From the NCBI RefSeq assembly GCF_003864975.1, contig NZ_BHGL01000003.1:62001-126000 (forward strand): a stretch of DNA of 64,000 nt, written 5' to 3'. The translations under genes were made by a program, and so were the position numbers. Below are positions 16,798-24,603 of the stretch, one piece after another. Numbering within the stretch: the first letter of the stretch is position 1; every line of letters begins with the position of its first letter. Under the pieces are notes generated by a model. The model did no database searches, was not told where the DNA came from, and saw only the letters and a program-made list of their open reading frames with translations. Source of the DNA: Sulfuriferula thiophila (GTDB taxonomy: Bacteria > Pseudomonadota > Gammaproteobacteria > Burkholderiales > Sulfuriferulaceae).

Positions 16798-16812
16798 GCA
16801 ATACCCATGCCA
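16798..16812 (-). promoter_or_regulatory. sigma-54 (-24/-12) promoter of nasA
   Basis: On the minus strand TGGCATG-GGTA-TTGCT fits the sigma-54 consensus completely and is the same as the element before the nitrate transporter apart from the 4-nt spacer. Counting 12 nt from the -12 element places the transcript start at about 16786, directly at the nasA start codon. Tandem NtrC-like sites lie about 97 and 128 nt upstream. Confidence 0.8.
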
Positions 16813-16874
16813 GAAAAAATATTAGTTAATTATCAAATACATAACTAACAAAGCTATCGTTAAAAAATCATGTT

Positions 16875-16891
16875 TGCATGATTATGGTGCA
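16875..16891. promoter_or_regulatory. NtrC-like enhancer site 1 for nasA
   Basis: TGCATG-ATTAT-GGTGCA keeps one perfect and one near-perfect half of the NtrC palindrome TGCACC-N5-GGTGCA. Its centre is about 97 nt upstream of the predicted sigma-54 start. Confidence 0.65.
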
Positions 16892-16905
16892 TCACTCTAT
16901 TAATT

Positions 16906-16922
16906 TGCACCATTCAGGACTG
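16906..16922. promoter_or_regulatory. NtrC-like enhancer site 2 for nasA
   Basis: TGCACC-ATTCA-GGACTG has one perfect half and one weak half of the NtrC palindrome. It is centred 31 nt (three helical turns) from site 1, about 128 nt upstream of the predicted start, the same geometry as the two strong NtrC sites of enteric glnA. Confidence 0.55.
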
Positions 16923-16923
16923 T

Positions 16924-17178
16924 TTATGCGGCATGCTTATTCACCGCACTCCCATTCCCCCACTTCGCAATGTCATCGACCTCGACGCCAACCCACCATA
17001 ACGTGCCGACAGTGTCGTGATCAGTACCACCCACCAGATACTGGCCGTCACTCAACACCACATGTTCAGCGTACGCTTCTGCTTCACTCAGCGTCCGGAA
17101 TACGTGCCATGACACTACCTGATCATGATTGTCATGGGTAGGCACCTGCCGCATCCTGGTTAACAATTGCGTAAGCAT
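16924..17178 (-). CDS. small conserved-looking protein of unknown function upstream of nasA
   Basis: The protein has 84 residues starting MLTQLLTRMRQVPTHDNHDQ. ATG 17178 is chosen over an upstream start at 17205 because AGGAG lies 7 nt before it. There is no signal peptide or membrane segment. The middle (WHVFRTLSEAEAYAEHVVLS) and the Trp/Val-rich GTLWWVGVEVDDIAKWG suggest a compact alpha/beta fold. I do not recognise a family. It lies directly upstream of the NtrC-like sites of nasA and on the same strand, preceded by tandem hairpins; whether it belongs to nitrate assimilation is open. Confidence 0.65.
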   Translation of the reverse strand: MLTQLLTRMRQVPTHDNHDQVVSWHVFRTLSEAEAYAEHVVLSDGQYLVGGTDHDTVGTLWWVGVEVDDIAKWGNGSAVNKHAA

Positions 17179-17270
17179 AATATTGCTCCTATTAAATGAG
17201 AACAATATTAAGTCTAGACAAAAACATAAGAATTTCCAGTAGTAATCACATCACCACTGGCACTGCACGA

Positions 17271-17322
17271 CAGGGCACCTGCCAAAGCCCTGCCCGGATA
17301 GTATTCACGAATACTATCCGGG
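17271..17322 (-). repeat. two abutting hairpins, one a perfect 30-nt palindrome
   Basis: CCCGGATAGTATTC-AC-GAATACTATCCGGG (17293-17322) is a perfect 14-bp inverted repeat. Directly next to it, CAGGGC (17271-17276) pairs with GCCCTG (17287-17292) across a 10-nt loop. They lie 17 nt after the stop of the glycine-zipper gene and about 90 nt before the small gene at 17178. No T-run follows, so they are not a standard terminator; they may stop transcription with Rho, protect RNA ends, or be a dimeric operator. Confidence 0.6.
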
Positions 17323-17339
17323 ATAACCTGACACACTAC

Positions 17340-17900
17340 TCAGTTATTTTCCTGATCATCATAACCCTGACGCTCATCACGCTGATAGCCCGCCAGTGCA
17401 ACATTGACATTAACATTGACGAATTTGCCAGGGTCTTGCGGCAGCATCGCCGTCATGGTGCGTCCCTGATAACGATAGACGACATTGTAGCCATTAATCA
17501 CCTGGCGATAATTGTCATGGTTGGCGCAATGCTCAACTTGCCGGGGCTGATTATAGCCACCATTATTATTGGCGACTTTATCACCCACTACGGCACCAGT
17601 GGCGGCTCCCACGGCTGCGGCCGCAATTCGGCCATTACCCTGACCTACCGTATTCCCCAACAGACCACCGACCAATCCACCCAGAATCGCGCCACCATAA
17701 CTATGCTCACCGCCACCATTGCTGTAACCGTTTACGGTTTCAGTCCAGCATTCGCGGCGTGGCTCATTAATTTGCTGATAAACAGGGGTGGCCGAAAGCA
17801 CCTGCGCACGGTCTGTAAAGCTCGCCACATCATCCGCCCAAGCCAGATTAGCTGTCGCCAGCAATGCGAAAACAGCCAGGTTTAATTTACGCTTATCCAT
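17340..17900 (-). CDS. exported glycine-zipper (2TM-like) envelope protein
   Basis: The protein has 186 residues from ATG 17900, chosen because CAGGAG lies 6 nt before it (an ATG at 17918 lacks this). The signal peptide runs LAVFALLATANLAWA-DD. The centre has a glycine zipper, GGAILGGLVGGLLGNTVGQG, then AAAAVGAATGAVVGDKVA, as in the SlyB/RcnB-type outer-membrane associated proteins. After it come HCANHDNYRQVINGYNVVY and RTMTAMLPQDPGKFV, typical of the same family. Likely an outer-membrane or periplasmic structural/stress protein; no enzymatic motif is seen. The gene before it (17927) is 26 nt away on the same strand. Confidence 0.8.
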   Translation of the reverse strand: MDKRKLNLAVFALLATANLAWADDVASFTDRAQVLSATPVYQQINEPRRECWTETVNGYSNGGGEHSYGGAILGGLVGGLLGNTVGQGNGRIAAAAVGAATGAVVGDKVANNNGGYNQPRQVEHCANHDNYRQVINGYNVVYRYQGRTMTAMLPQDPGKFVNVNVNVALAGYQRDERQGYDDQENN

Positions 17901-17926
17901 ACGACTCTCCTGATTCATGCAATTCG

Positions 17927-18223
17927 TTAATCGCGTCCACGCCGTCCATAATCCGGACGTCCCGAGCGCTCTTGCCGACGTTCAAAACCATAACCAAACC
18001 CCTCGTTGCGTTGCCGCGACGGCTCTACTTCTCGCTGCTGGCGCTGTTCATAACCGCTGTCGGCATTTTGTTCATTCTGCCTTGGGTTAAAACCATTCGC
18101 CCGCGATGAACGATCATGGCCATTCGCCGCAAACTGCATCAGCGATTGCATTGTCGTCTCAGCTTGTGCGGATGTTGCGCACAAGGCAACAACAACGAAC
18201 GCGAGTATTTTGGGATAAGTCAT
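17927..18223 (-). CDS. small exported Arg/Gln-rich protein, unknown
   Basis: The 98-residue protein has a clear Sec signal (ILAFVVVALCATSAQA-ET). The mature part of about 75 residues is low-complexity, rich in Arg, Gln, Asn and Gly (for example RRQERSGRPDYGRRGRD at the C-terminus) and probably disordered. It is followed by the glycine-zipper gene on the same strand, so the two may be one envelope-related unit. I recognise no family. Confidence 0.6.
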   Translation of the reverse strand: MTYPKILAFVVVALCATSAQAETTMQSLMQFAANGHDRSSRANGFNPRQNEQNADSGYEQRQQREVEPSRQRNEGFGYGFERRQERSGRPDYGRRGRD

Positions 18224-18332
18224 GATTTACCTTTCTACCTTGGTGAGCACATCATTTTTGCACCCACATCTGCATCATGAATCAGAACAGCTACGAAACC
18301 ATTTCCAAAACCAGTAAAACTGTAACAATATG

Positions 18333-18809
18333 TTACGGCGCCAGCCAATGCCCGGACTTGCCGCCGGACTTTTCATGCAGGTGGATGGCTTCCATCTGCA
18401 TACCGCGATCCACCGCTTTACACATATCGTATATGGTCAGCAAGCCGATGTTCAGCGCGGTCAGCGCTTCCATTTCCACACCAGTCTTACCCACAGTCTC
18501 GACCCTGACTTCTGCGTCTATCGCCGACAATGCCTCATTCACCTCAAAAGCCACATTAACGCGCGTCAATGCCAGCGGGTGGCACAACGGGATAAGGTCA
18601 GCGGTACGTTTGGCCGCCTGAATTGCCGCAACCCGTGCCACACCTAACACATCGCCTTTTTTGGCGCTGCCTTGTTGTATCATTTGCAAAGTTGCCGGCA
18701 GCATGACAATACGCCCGCGCGCGACCGCTACACGCCTGGTGTCTGCTTTGTCGGCCACATCGACCATTTGCGCATGGCCTTGTTGATCAAAATGCGTAAA
18801 TTCATGCAT
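18333..18809 (-). CDS. moaC: MoaC, cyclic pyranopterin monophosphate synthase
   Basis: 158 residues, the normal length. MoaC motifs are all present: [48 protein letters not shown], and [31 protein letters not shown] (conserved lysine, KTGVEMEAL and DMCKA regions) with a final [12 protein letters not shown]. It makes cyclic pyranopterin monophosphate from the MoaA product in molybdenum cofactor synthesis, so it serves NasA. It is a single gene, divergent from the bepA-like gene with 41 nt between the starts. Confidence 0.97.
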   Translation of the reverse strand: MHEFTHFDQQGHAQMVDVADKADTRRVAVARGRIVMLPATLQMIQQGSAKKGDVLGVARVAAIQAAKRTADLIPLCHPLALTRVNVAFEVNEALSAIDAEVRVETVGKTGVEMEALTALNIGLLTIYDMCKAVDRGMQMEAIHLHEKSGGKSGHWLAP

Positions 18810-18850
18810 AGTTAAGGAACTCCAAAATAAATACGGTTATCATATGAGCC

Positions 18851-20278
18851 ATGAAATGGACATCGATCATACTCATACTCTGCCTCTCCAGCCAATCTGC
18901 CATAGCCAGCGAACTGCCGGATTTAGGCGACATTTCGCAAAGCAGCTTTTCACCACGCGATGAAGCCCGGGTAGGCAGTGAAATCATGCGAGACATCTAC
19001 GCTGATCCTCAATATTACGATGATGCCGAGCTTACTGACTACTTGAACAAGTTGGGATATCGCCTGGTAGCTGCCAGCTCGGAAAGCCAACGCAGCTTCC
19101 AGTTTTTCGTACTCAAGGACAACACCCTTAACGCTTTCGCCTTACCCGGCGGCTACATCGGGGTTCACACCGGGTTGATCGAGGCCGCGCAAAACGAATC
19201 CGAACTTGCCGGCGTGCTGGGCCATGAAATCGCGCACGTTACTCAACATCATCTGGCGCGCATGATCGAAAACCAGAGCAATGGCATTTTGCCATCACTG
19301 GCCGCATTAGCCATAGCAATTTTAGCATCACGCTCCAATCCGCAAATCACTGGCGGAGCAATTGCAGCCGCACAGGCTATTTCTATTCAGAAACGACTTG
19401 ATTTCAGCCGTGACAATGAACGTGAAGCGGACCGCATTGGCATGCAAATCATGAGCACCGCCGGATTCAACCCGAGTGCCATGGCCACTTTTTTCGAACG
19501 TTTGCAAAAATACAGCCGTCTGTATGACAACAATGCACCCGCATATTTGCGCACTCACCCGCTGACTACCGAACGTATCGCCGATATGCAGAATCGGGCA
19601 GCCAACCTGGCGCATAAACAGCTTACCGACAGCCTGGAGTTTCAGTTATTGCGCGTAAAATTACGCGTACTGAATCAATCACCGACAGCAGCAGTCACCG
19701 AATTTACCGATGCCATTCACGATAAACGCTATGCCAATCTTGGCTCGGTACAATATGGACTGACCCTTGCATTGATGCAGGCCCAACAATACAAGGCCGC
19801 AGAAGCCGCTTACCAAAAACTTGTCCAGATTGGGGCAAAAAGCCCGATCATTGACAGCCTGGGAGCAAAAATCAAACAAAATTCTGGGGATATGAATGGC
19901 GCTCTACAGCGTTACCACGACGCACGCATCCGCTACCCGAATTACCGCCCACTGATTTACAGCTATGCCGAAGCCCTGCTTACTGCGGCACACACTGGCG
20001 AAGCCATTGCATTAGTTACTGAACAGTTGGCGCTCTATCCGGATGATTACCATCTCTATGAACTGCAATCACGCAGCTACGCGCAACAGGGCAAAGACTT
20101 TCTCCGCCATTACGCACAAGCAGAAGCCTATGCACATCAAGGCAATCTCACTGCCGCAATTGAACAATTGCAAATCGCCCTGAAAACCCATGATGGCGAT
20201 TTTTATCAGATGTCTATTGCAGAAGCACGATTAAAACAATTAATATTGCAAAATAAAACCGATAAAAAACCTGCTTAA
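18851..20278 (+). CDS. bepA: M48-family periplasmic metalloprotease/chaperone (BepA-like)
   Basis: The protein has 475 residues. The signal peptide MKWTSIILILCLSSQSAIAS is cleaved before ELPDLG, the typical mature start of BepA (E-L-P-D-[LI]-G). The zinc site H125-E-I-A-H129 lies in GVLGHEIAHVTQHHL, with the third ligand expected in DNEREADRIGMQIM. The C-terminal half (from about residue 260) is a set of TPR-like helical repeats. BepA degrades misassembled LptD/BamA-type proteins and aids outer-membrane assembly. It is monocistronic; tamA/tamB at the end of the window belong to the same process. Confidence 0.93.
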   Translation: MKWTSIILILCLSSQSAIASELPDLGDISQSSFSPRDEARVGSEIMRDIYADPQYYDDAELTDYLNKLGYRLVAASSESQRSFQFFVLKDNTLNAFALPGGYIGVHTGLIEAAQNESELAGVLGHEIAHVTQHHLARMIENQSNGILPSLAALAIAILASRSNPQITGGAIAAAQAISIQKRLDFSRDNEREADRIGMQIMSTAGFNPSAMATFFERLQKYSRLYDNNAPAYLRTHPLTTERIADMQNRAANLAHKQLTDSLEFQLLRVKLRVLNQSPTAAVTEFTDAIHDKRYANLGSVQYGLTLALMQAQQYKAAEAAYQKLVQIGAKSPIIDSLGAKIKQNSGDMNGALQRYHDARIRYPNYRPLIYSYAEALLTAAHTGEAIALVTEQLALYPDDYHLYELQSRSYAQQGKDFLRHYAQAEAYAHQGNLTAAIEQLQIALKTHDGDFYQMSIAEARLKQLILQNKTDKKPA

Positions 20279-20390
20279 TCGACACTTTTATCTTATTCAA
20301 ACTTGGTACATATATACTTTCCAGCCTATTTTCCCAAAAAAAAACCACCGTCCCTCTTGGATAGAAGTTTTTTTTGCTCTATGCTTTGCT

Positions 20391-20406
20391 AATCCGAGTT
20401 CGGATT
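20391..20406. promoter_or_regulatory. palindromic operator candidate upstream of soxX
   Basis: AATCCGA-GT-TCGGATT is a perfect 7-bp inverted repeat with a 2-nt centre, located 64 nt before the soxX start codon. No T-run follows. Its form and place suit a dimeric regulator such as an ArsR-family SoxR, but no such regulator gene is in the window. Confidence 0.45.
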
Positions 20407-20469
20407 GACGGTACGTAAGTTTTAAGATTGCGTAATGAATCACCAGAACCCATAAATCAGGAGGATGAC

Positions 20470-20838
20470 ATGCGGTTAAACGCATCATTGATATTAACTG
20501 CCAGCCTAGTTGGCACACTTAGTGTAATAAACGTTGCCGCTGCCGCCGACGCAGCCAAACCAGAAATGACCGGCAAGCAAATAGCCTATGACAAAGGCTT
20601 GGGCAACTGCCTGGCTTGTCACGCCATGCCGACCATGCCGGATGCCGAATCCGCAGGCACAATCGGGCCACCCCTGATTGCGATGCAGGCACGCTATCCA
20701 GACAAAGCCAAGTTACGTGCCCAAATCTGGAATGCCATGGATGCCAACCCCAACACCGTTATGATTCCATTTGGCAAAAATAAAGTATTAACCGAACAAG
20801 AAATCGACAAAGTGACTGACTTTGTCTATGGCTTATAA
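20470..20838 (+). CDS. soxX: SoxX, c-type cytochrome subunit of the SoxAX complex
   Basis: 122 residues from ATG 20470, which has an ideal AGGAGG 5 nt before it (an upstream ATG at 20434 region has none). The signal peptide is LNASLILTASLVGTLSVINVAAAA. A single haem motif CLACH is followed by the SoxX family segment GTIGPPLIAMQARYPDKA; the distal Met ligand is expected in TVMIPFGKNKVLTEQEI. SoxAX oxidatively couples thiosulfate to the SoxY cysteine in the periplasm. First gene of the soxXYZA operon. Confidence 0.96.
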   Translation: MRLNASLILTASLVGTLSVINVAAAADAAKPEMTGKQIAYDKGLGNCLACHAMPTMPDAESAGTIGPPLIAMQARYPDKAKLRAQIWNAMDANPNTVMIPFGKNKVLTEQEIDKVTDFVYGL

Positions 20839-20868
20839 AATCGAACCACTATCCACAAGGAGAACTGC

Positions 20869-21330
20869 ATGAACGTTTTACGTCGTAATATTCTTAAGGG
20901 CGCTACCGCAGCTGGCACCCTGGCGATGGCCGCTGGCTTATTTGGCACAGGCAACGCATTTGCTGCCTACAACACCGCTGCTTTCAGCGCAAAATCAGTT
21001 GCTGACGCACTTAAAGGCATGGGCGCAAGCGCTCCTACCGAGAGCAAAGATATCAGCATCAAGGCTCCAGACATCGCTGAAAACGGTGCTGTTGTTCCTG
21101 TTGAAATTACCAGCAAAATTGCCGGTACTACTGCTATCGCTATCATGGCTGAGAAAAACGCTAACCCACTGGTTGCCAACTTCAAAATCAGCAACGGTGC
21201 TGAGCCTTTTGTATCTACCCGTATCAAAATGGGTCAAACAGCTATGGTTCGCGCAATTGTTACAGCCGGCGGCAAGACTTATACCGCCGCTAAAGAAGTA
21301 AAAGTAACTATCGGCGGCTGCGGCGGTTAA
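20869..21330 (+). CDS. soxY: SoxY, sulfur-substrate carrier protein
   Basis: 153 residues. A twin-arginine signal (LRRNILKGATAAGTLAMAAG) ends near NAFA-AYN. The C-terminus is VTIGGCGG, the swinging arm with the carrier cysteine to which thiosulfate-derived sulfur is attached. SoxY works as a heterodimer with SoxZ. AAGGAG precedes the ATG; the gap to soxX is 30 nt. Export as a folded complex with SoxZ, which has no signal of its own, is established for this family. Confidence 0.97.
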   Translation: MNVLRRNILKGATAAGTLAMAAGLFGTGNAFAAYNTAAFSAKSVADALKGMGASAPTESKDISIKAPDIAENGAVVPVEITSKIAGTTAIAIMAEKNANPLVANFKISNGAEPFVSTRIKMGQTAMVRAIVTAGGKTYTAAKEVKVTIGGCGG

Positions 21331-21382
21331 TACTGTCAAACCTAGATAATTACTCAACTCATACATTGATAAAGGAATAACC

Positions 21383-21697
21383 ATGGCAGAACCAATGAAA
21401 ATCCGCGCCACAATGGCCGGTGATACCGCTGATATTAAAGTACTGATGAATCACCCTATGGAAACCGGTCAGCGCAAAGACGCTAAAACGGGTCAGTTAA
21501 TTCCAGCTCACCACATCACCGAAGTAACGGCTACACTAAACGGCAAAACTGTACTGGAAGCTGAGTGGAGTGGCGCGATTTCCAAGAACCCATACCTGGG
21601 TTTTAAAGTTAAGGGTGCTAAAGCAGGCGATAAAGTCACTGTAACCTGGAAAGATAACAAGGGCGAAACCAATACCGCTGACGCTACTGTCGGCTGA
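21383..21697 (+). CDS. soxZ: SoxZ, partner of the SoxY carrier
   Basis: 104 residues, normal length, without a signal peptide. Family motifs include MNHPMETGQRKDAKTGQLIP and ITEVTATLNGKTVLEAEWSG, ending in a beta-sandwich strand region with KVTVTWKDNKGE. It binds SoxY and is exported with it through Tat. A strong hairpin follows between soxZ and soxA. Confidence 0.97.
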   Translation: MAEPMKIRATMAGDTADIKVLMNHPMETGQRKDAKTGQLIPAHHITEVTATLNGKTVLEAEWSGAISKNPYLGFKVKGAKAGDKVTVTWKDNKGETNTADATVG

Positions 21698-21710
21698 TTG
21701 TGAGAGAAAA

Positions 21711-21737
21711 ACACCGGGAAGATTATCTTCCCGGTGT
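21711..21737. repeat. perfect 12-bp hairpin between soxZ and soxA
   Basis: ACACCGGGAAGA-TTA-TCTTCCCGGTGT lies 13 nt after the soxZ stop. On the sense strand it has no T-run after it, so it looks like an mRNA processing or stabilising element inside the operon. On the minus strand it is followed by TTTTTCTC, so it could end antisense transcription heading into soxZYX. Confidence 0.7.
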
Positions 21738-21765
21738 AAATTCCATATAATTTACGGAGGACAGC

Positions 21766-22596
21766 ATGAAGAAATCGCTGCTAGCGCTGGTTAGTGCCGG
21801 TCTATTATTCGGGACAGTCACAGCCAATGCCACCCCTGAACAAGATCGCCAGAGCCTGGTAAAGTATTACACCAATAAATATCCAGACATCAAACTGGAT
21901 CAATATGTTTATGGTGCGCTTGCTTTTGATGCCGACGCAATGGCGCAATATGAAAGCATCATGGACTTTCCACCTTTCGGCACCGCAGTAGACCAAGGCC
22001 AGAAGATGTGGAACACCCCATTCAAGAATGGTAAAACCTATTCCAGCTGTTTTGCTAATGGCGGTAAGAACGTTGCGGGTAACTATCCTTACTTTGACGA
22101 CAAAGCCGGCAAGGTAGTTACGTTTGAAATGGCGATTAATGATTGCCGTACTGCGAATGGTGAAGAAGCATACAAATTGGCCGATGCTGCAACCATGGGC
22201 ACGTTAACCTCCTATGCACGCACCCTGTCCGATGGCATGCTGATGAATGTCAAAGTCAACGGAGCCGCAGCACAAGCTGCGTACGACACAGGCAAAAAAC
22301 ATTTTTATTCACGGCGCGGTCAGTTAGGCTTTTCCTGTGCCAGCTGCCACGTTGAAAATGCGGGCAACCGTTTGCGCTCGGAAGTACTGTCACCTGCAAT
22401 CGGCCAAGCCACGCACTGGCCAGTATTCCGCGGAGCTGAAACGCTGGTTACCCTTCAGAATCGTTATGTAGGTTGTAATAAACAGGTACGCGCGGTGCCA
22501 TTTGCTGTCGGTAGCGAAGAATACAACGATCTGGAATATTTCCATTCTTACATCAGCAACGGCTTGCCGATGAAAGCGTCTGTATTCCGCAAGTAA
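21766..22596 (+). CDS. soxA: SoxA, c-type cytochrome subunit of the SoxAX complex
   Basis: 276 residues with the signal peptide MKKSLLALVSAGLLFGTVTANA. One haem motif CASCH (in GFSCASCHVENAGNRLRS) is intact. The first-haem position of diheme SoxA proteins is reduced to SSCFANGG, without CxxCH, so this is a monohaem SoxA. The catalytic Cys ligand, modified to cysteine persulfide in characterised SoxA, is expected in RYVGCNKQVRA near the C-terminus. Typical segments IMDFPPFGTAVDQGQKMW and YFDDKAGKVVTFEMAINDCR are present. GGAGG precedes the ATG. The operon ends at the terminator at 22621. Confidence 0.97.
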   Translation: MKKSLLALVSAGLLFGTVTANATPEQDRQSLVKYYTNKYPDIKLDQYVYGALAFDADAMAQYESIMDFPPFGTAVDQGQKMWNTPFKNGKTYSSCFANGGKNVAGNYPYFDDKAGKVVTFEMAINDCRTANGEEAYKLADAATMGTLTSYARTLSDGMLMNVKVNGAAAQAAYDTGKKHFYSRRGQLGFSCASCHVENAGNRLRSEVLSPAIGQATHWPVFRGAETLVTLQNRYVGCNKQVRAVPFAVGSEEYNDLEYFHSYISNGLPMKASVFRK

Positions 22597-22620
22597 GCGC
22601 AGTAAGTTATATATAAAAAA

Positions 22621-22651
22621 ACGGCGAGGAAATTACTCTCGCCGTTTTTTT
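22621..22651 (+). terminator. intrinsic terminator after soxA
   Basis: Stem ACGGCGAG / CTCGCCGT with a 9-nt loop, followed by seven T. An A-run precedes the stem, so it could also work on the minus strand. It separates soxXYZA from soxB. Confidence 0.9.
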
Positions 22652-22768
22652 ATATATGTACCTGCCTGATTTGGGTGTTTAATACCATTTACTTGAATGC
22701 ATTAAACGCTAGAATCAAAACAATACTAACAGCACATTCATCCATTCAGAATTAAGGAGTTTCACAGC

Positions 22769-24484
22769 ATGATGAACCGCCGCGAATTTTTACAAATGCT
22801 TGCCGTTGCCGCCGCTTCCGGCATGGCAATCGACAGCAAGCAAGCGCTTGCCGGTAATGCACCTGCCGACTTCTACGACTTGCCACAATTTGGCAACGTC
22901 TCGCTCATGCACATGACCGACTGCCATGCACAGTTATTGCCTATTTATTTCCGCGAGCCTAATGTAAATATCGGCATCGGTAGCGCGCTCGGACAGCCTC
23001 CGCATTTGGTGGGCGAGTACTTGTTAAAATATTACGGCATTCGTCCAGGCACCCGCGAAGCGCATGCTTTCACGTATCTGGATTTCCAGGCGGCTGCCCG
23101 CACCTACGGCAAGGTCGGCGGTTTCGCCCACCTCAAGACCCTGGTTGATAAAGTGCGTGCCTCGCGCCCTGGTTCCTTGCTGCTGGATGGCGGCGATACC
23201 TGGCAGGGCTCGGCAACTGCGCTATGGACTAACGCCCAGGACATGGTCGACGCCTGTAAATTATTGGGCGTCAACGTCATGACCGGGCACTGGGAATTCA
23301 CCTATGGCGCTGAGCGCGTCAAACATATTGTTGATCACGATTTCAAGAACAGCATCGATTTCGTCGCCCAAAACGTTACTACCAACGACTTCGGCGATCA
23401 GGTATTCAAACCGTACACGATGAAAGTGATCAATGGTGTGCATGTTGCCATTATCGGCCAGTCATTCCCATACACCCCGATTGCCAACCCGCGTTACATG
23501 GTGCCTGACTGGACGTTCGGTATTCAAGATGAAAACATGCAGAAAGTCGTCGATGAAGCGCGTGCCAAAGGCGCACAAGTTGTCGTAGTTCTTTCCCACA
23601 ACGGTATGGACGTTGACATCAAGATGGCTTCCCGCGTCACCGGCATTGATGCTATCTTTGGCGGCCACACCCACGACGGCGTACCACAGCCTTACCAAGT
23701 CAAGAATGCAAAAGGCACGACACTGGTCACCAATGCCGGCTCTAACGGCAAATTCCTCGGCGTAATGGATTTCGACGTGCAAGGTAAAAAAGTGGTCGGA
23801 TGGAAATACCGCTTACTGCCGATCTTCTCCAACCTGATCGCACCGGACGCGAAAATGGAAGCGTTTATCAACAACGTACGCGCTCCGTTCGCTGCCAAAC
23901 TGAATGAAAAACTCGCAGTCACCGAAGACCTGCTGTATCGTCGCGGCAACTTCAACGGCACTTTCGACCAGCTCATCCTGGATGCACTGATGGCTGTCAA
24001 AGGTGCTGATGCAGCATTCTCGCCTGGCTTCCGCTGGGGTACTACACTGCTGCCTGGCGATGTCATCACCATGGACAAACTCATGGATCAGACAGCGATT
24101 ACCTACCCATCGACCACACTGAGTGAAATGACCGGGGCAACCATCAAAACCATCATGGAAGACGTATGCGACAACCTGTTCAACAGCGATCCATATTACC
24201 AGCAAGGTGGTGACATGGTGCGCGTCGGTGGTATCCAGTACACCGTGAATCCGAATAACAAAATCGGTAACCGCATTAGCAACATGACCCTCAAAGGCAA
24301 ACCGGTCGATGCCAGTCGCAAATATAAAGTAGCTGGCTGGGCTCCGGTCGGTGAAGGCGTAACCGGCACCCCGATCTGGGATGTTGTCGCCACGTATCTG
24401 CGCGATATCAAAGTGGTCAAACCGCGTCAACTGAACATGCCAAAAGTCGTCGGCATCGGTAAAAATCCTGGTTATGTAATTTAA
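22769..24484 (+). CDS. soxB: SoxB, dimanganese thiosulfohydrolase
   Basis: 571 residues. Twin-arginine signal NRREFLQMLAVAAASGMA. Metallophosphatase (5'-nucleotidase-like) motifs: LMHMTDCHAQLLPIYFREPN, LLLDGGDTWQGSATALWTNA, VVVLSHNGMDVD and FGGHTHDGVP. SoxB releases sulfate from the SoxY-bound S-sulfonate. The 5'-nucleotidase C-terminal domain fills residues about 370-560. AAGGAG lies 8 nt before ATG 22769; MM start. It lies behind the soxA terminator with its own upstream space of about 115 nt, so it must have its own promoter. Confidence 0.97.
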   Translation: MMNRREFLQMLAVAAASGMAIDSKQALAGNAPADFYDLPQFGNVSLMHMTDCHAQLLPIYFREPNVNIGIGSALGQPPHLVGEYLLKYYGIRPGTREAHAFTYLDFQAAARTYGKVGGFAHLKTLVDKVRASRPGSLLLDGGDTWQGSATALWTNAQDMVDACKLLGVNVMTGHWEFTYGAERVKHIVDHDFKNSIDFVAQNVTTNDFGDQVFKPYTMKVINGVHVAIIGQSFPYTPIANPRYMVPDWTFGIQDENMQKVVDEARAKGAQVVVVLSHNGMDVDIKMASRVTGIDAIFGGHTHDGVPQPYQVKNAKGTTLVTNAGSNGKFLGVMDFDVQGKKVVGWKYRLLPIFSNLIAPDAKMEAFINNVRAPFAAKLNEKLAVTEDLLYRRGNFNGTFDQLILDALMAVKGADAAFSPGFRWGTTLLPGDVITMDKLMDQTAITYPSTTLSEMTGATIKTIMEDVCDNLFNSDPYYQQGGDMVRVGGIQYTVNPNNKIGNRISNMTLKGKPVDASRKYKVAGWAPVGEGVTGTPIWDVVATYLRDIKVVKPRQLNMPKVVGIGKNPGYVI

Positions 24485-24498
24485 ACATTGCAGCAAAC

Positions 24499-24543
24499 CT
24501 GATAAGCAAAAAGGTCACCACAAGTGGCCTTTTTGTTTATCAG
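24499..24543 (+). terminator. long intrinsic terminator after soxB
   Basis: CTGATAAGCAAAAAGGTCAC pairs nearly fully with GTGGCCTTTTTGTTTATCAG around a short loop. The central AAAAAGG/CCTTTTT part gives a T-run, so it may act in both directions. Confidence 0.85.
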
Positions 24544-24603
24544 GTGAATTTATTATGTATACGAGCTAAAATGTGACTTATTCCGTTTATATAGCCTCCC
24601 ATC

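Noticed and set aside
18322-18336. GTAACA-ATA-TGTTAC palindrome
   Set aside because: It overlaps the moaC stop codon, is short, and has neither a T-run nor a promoter nearby.
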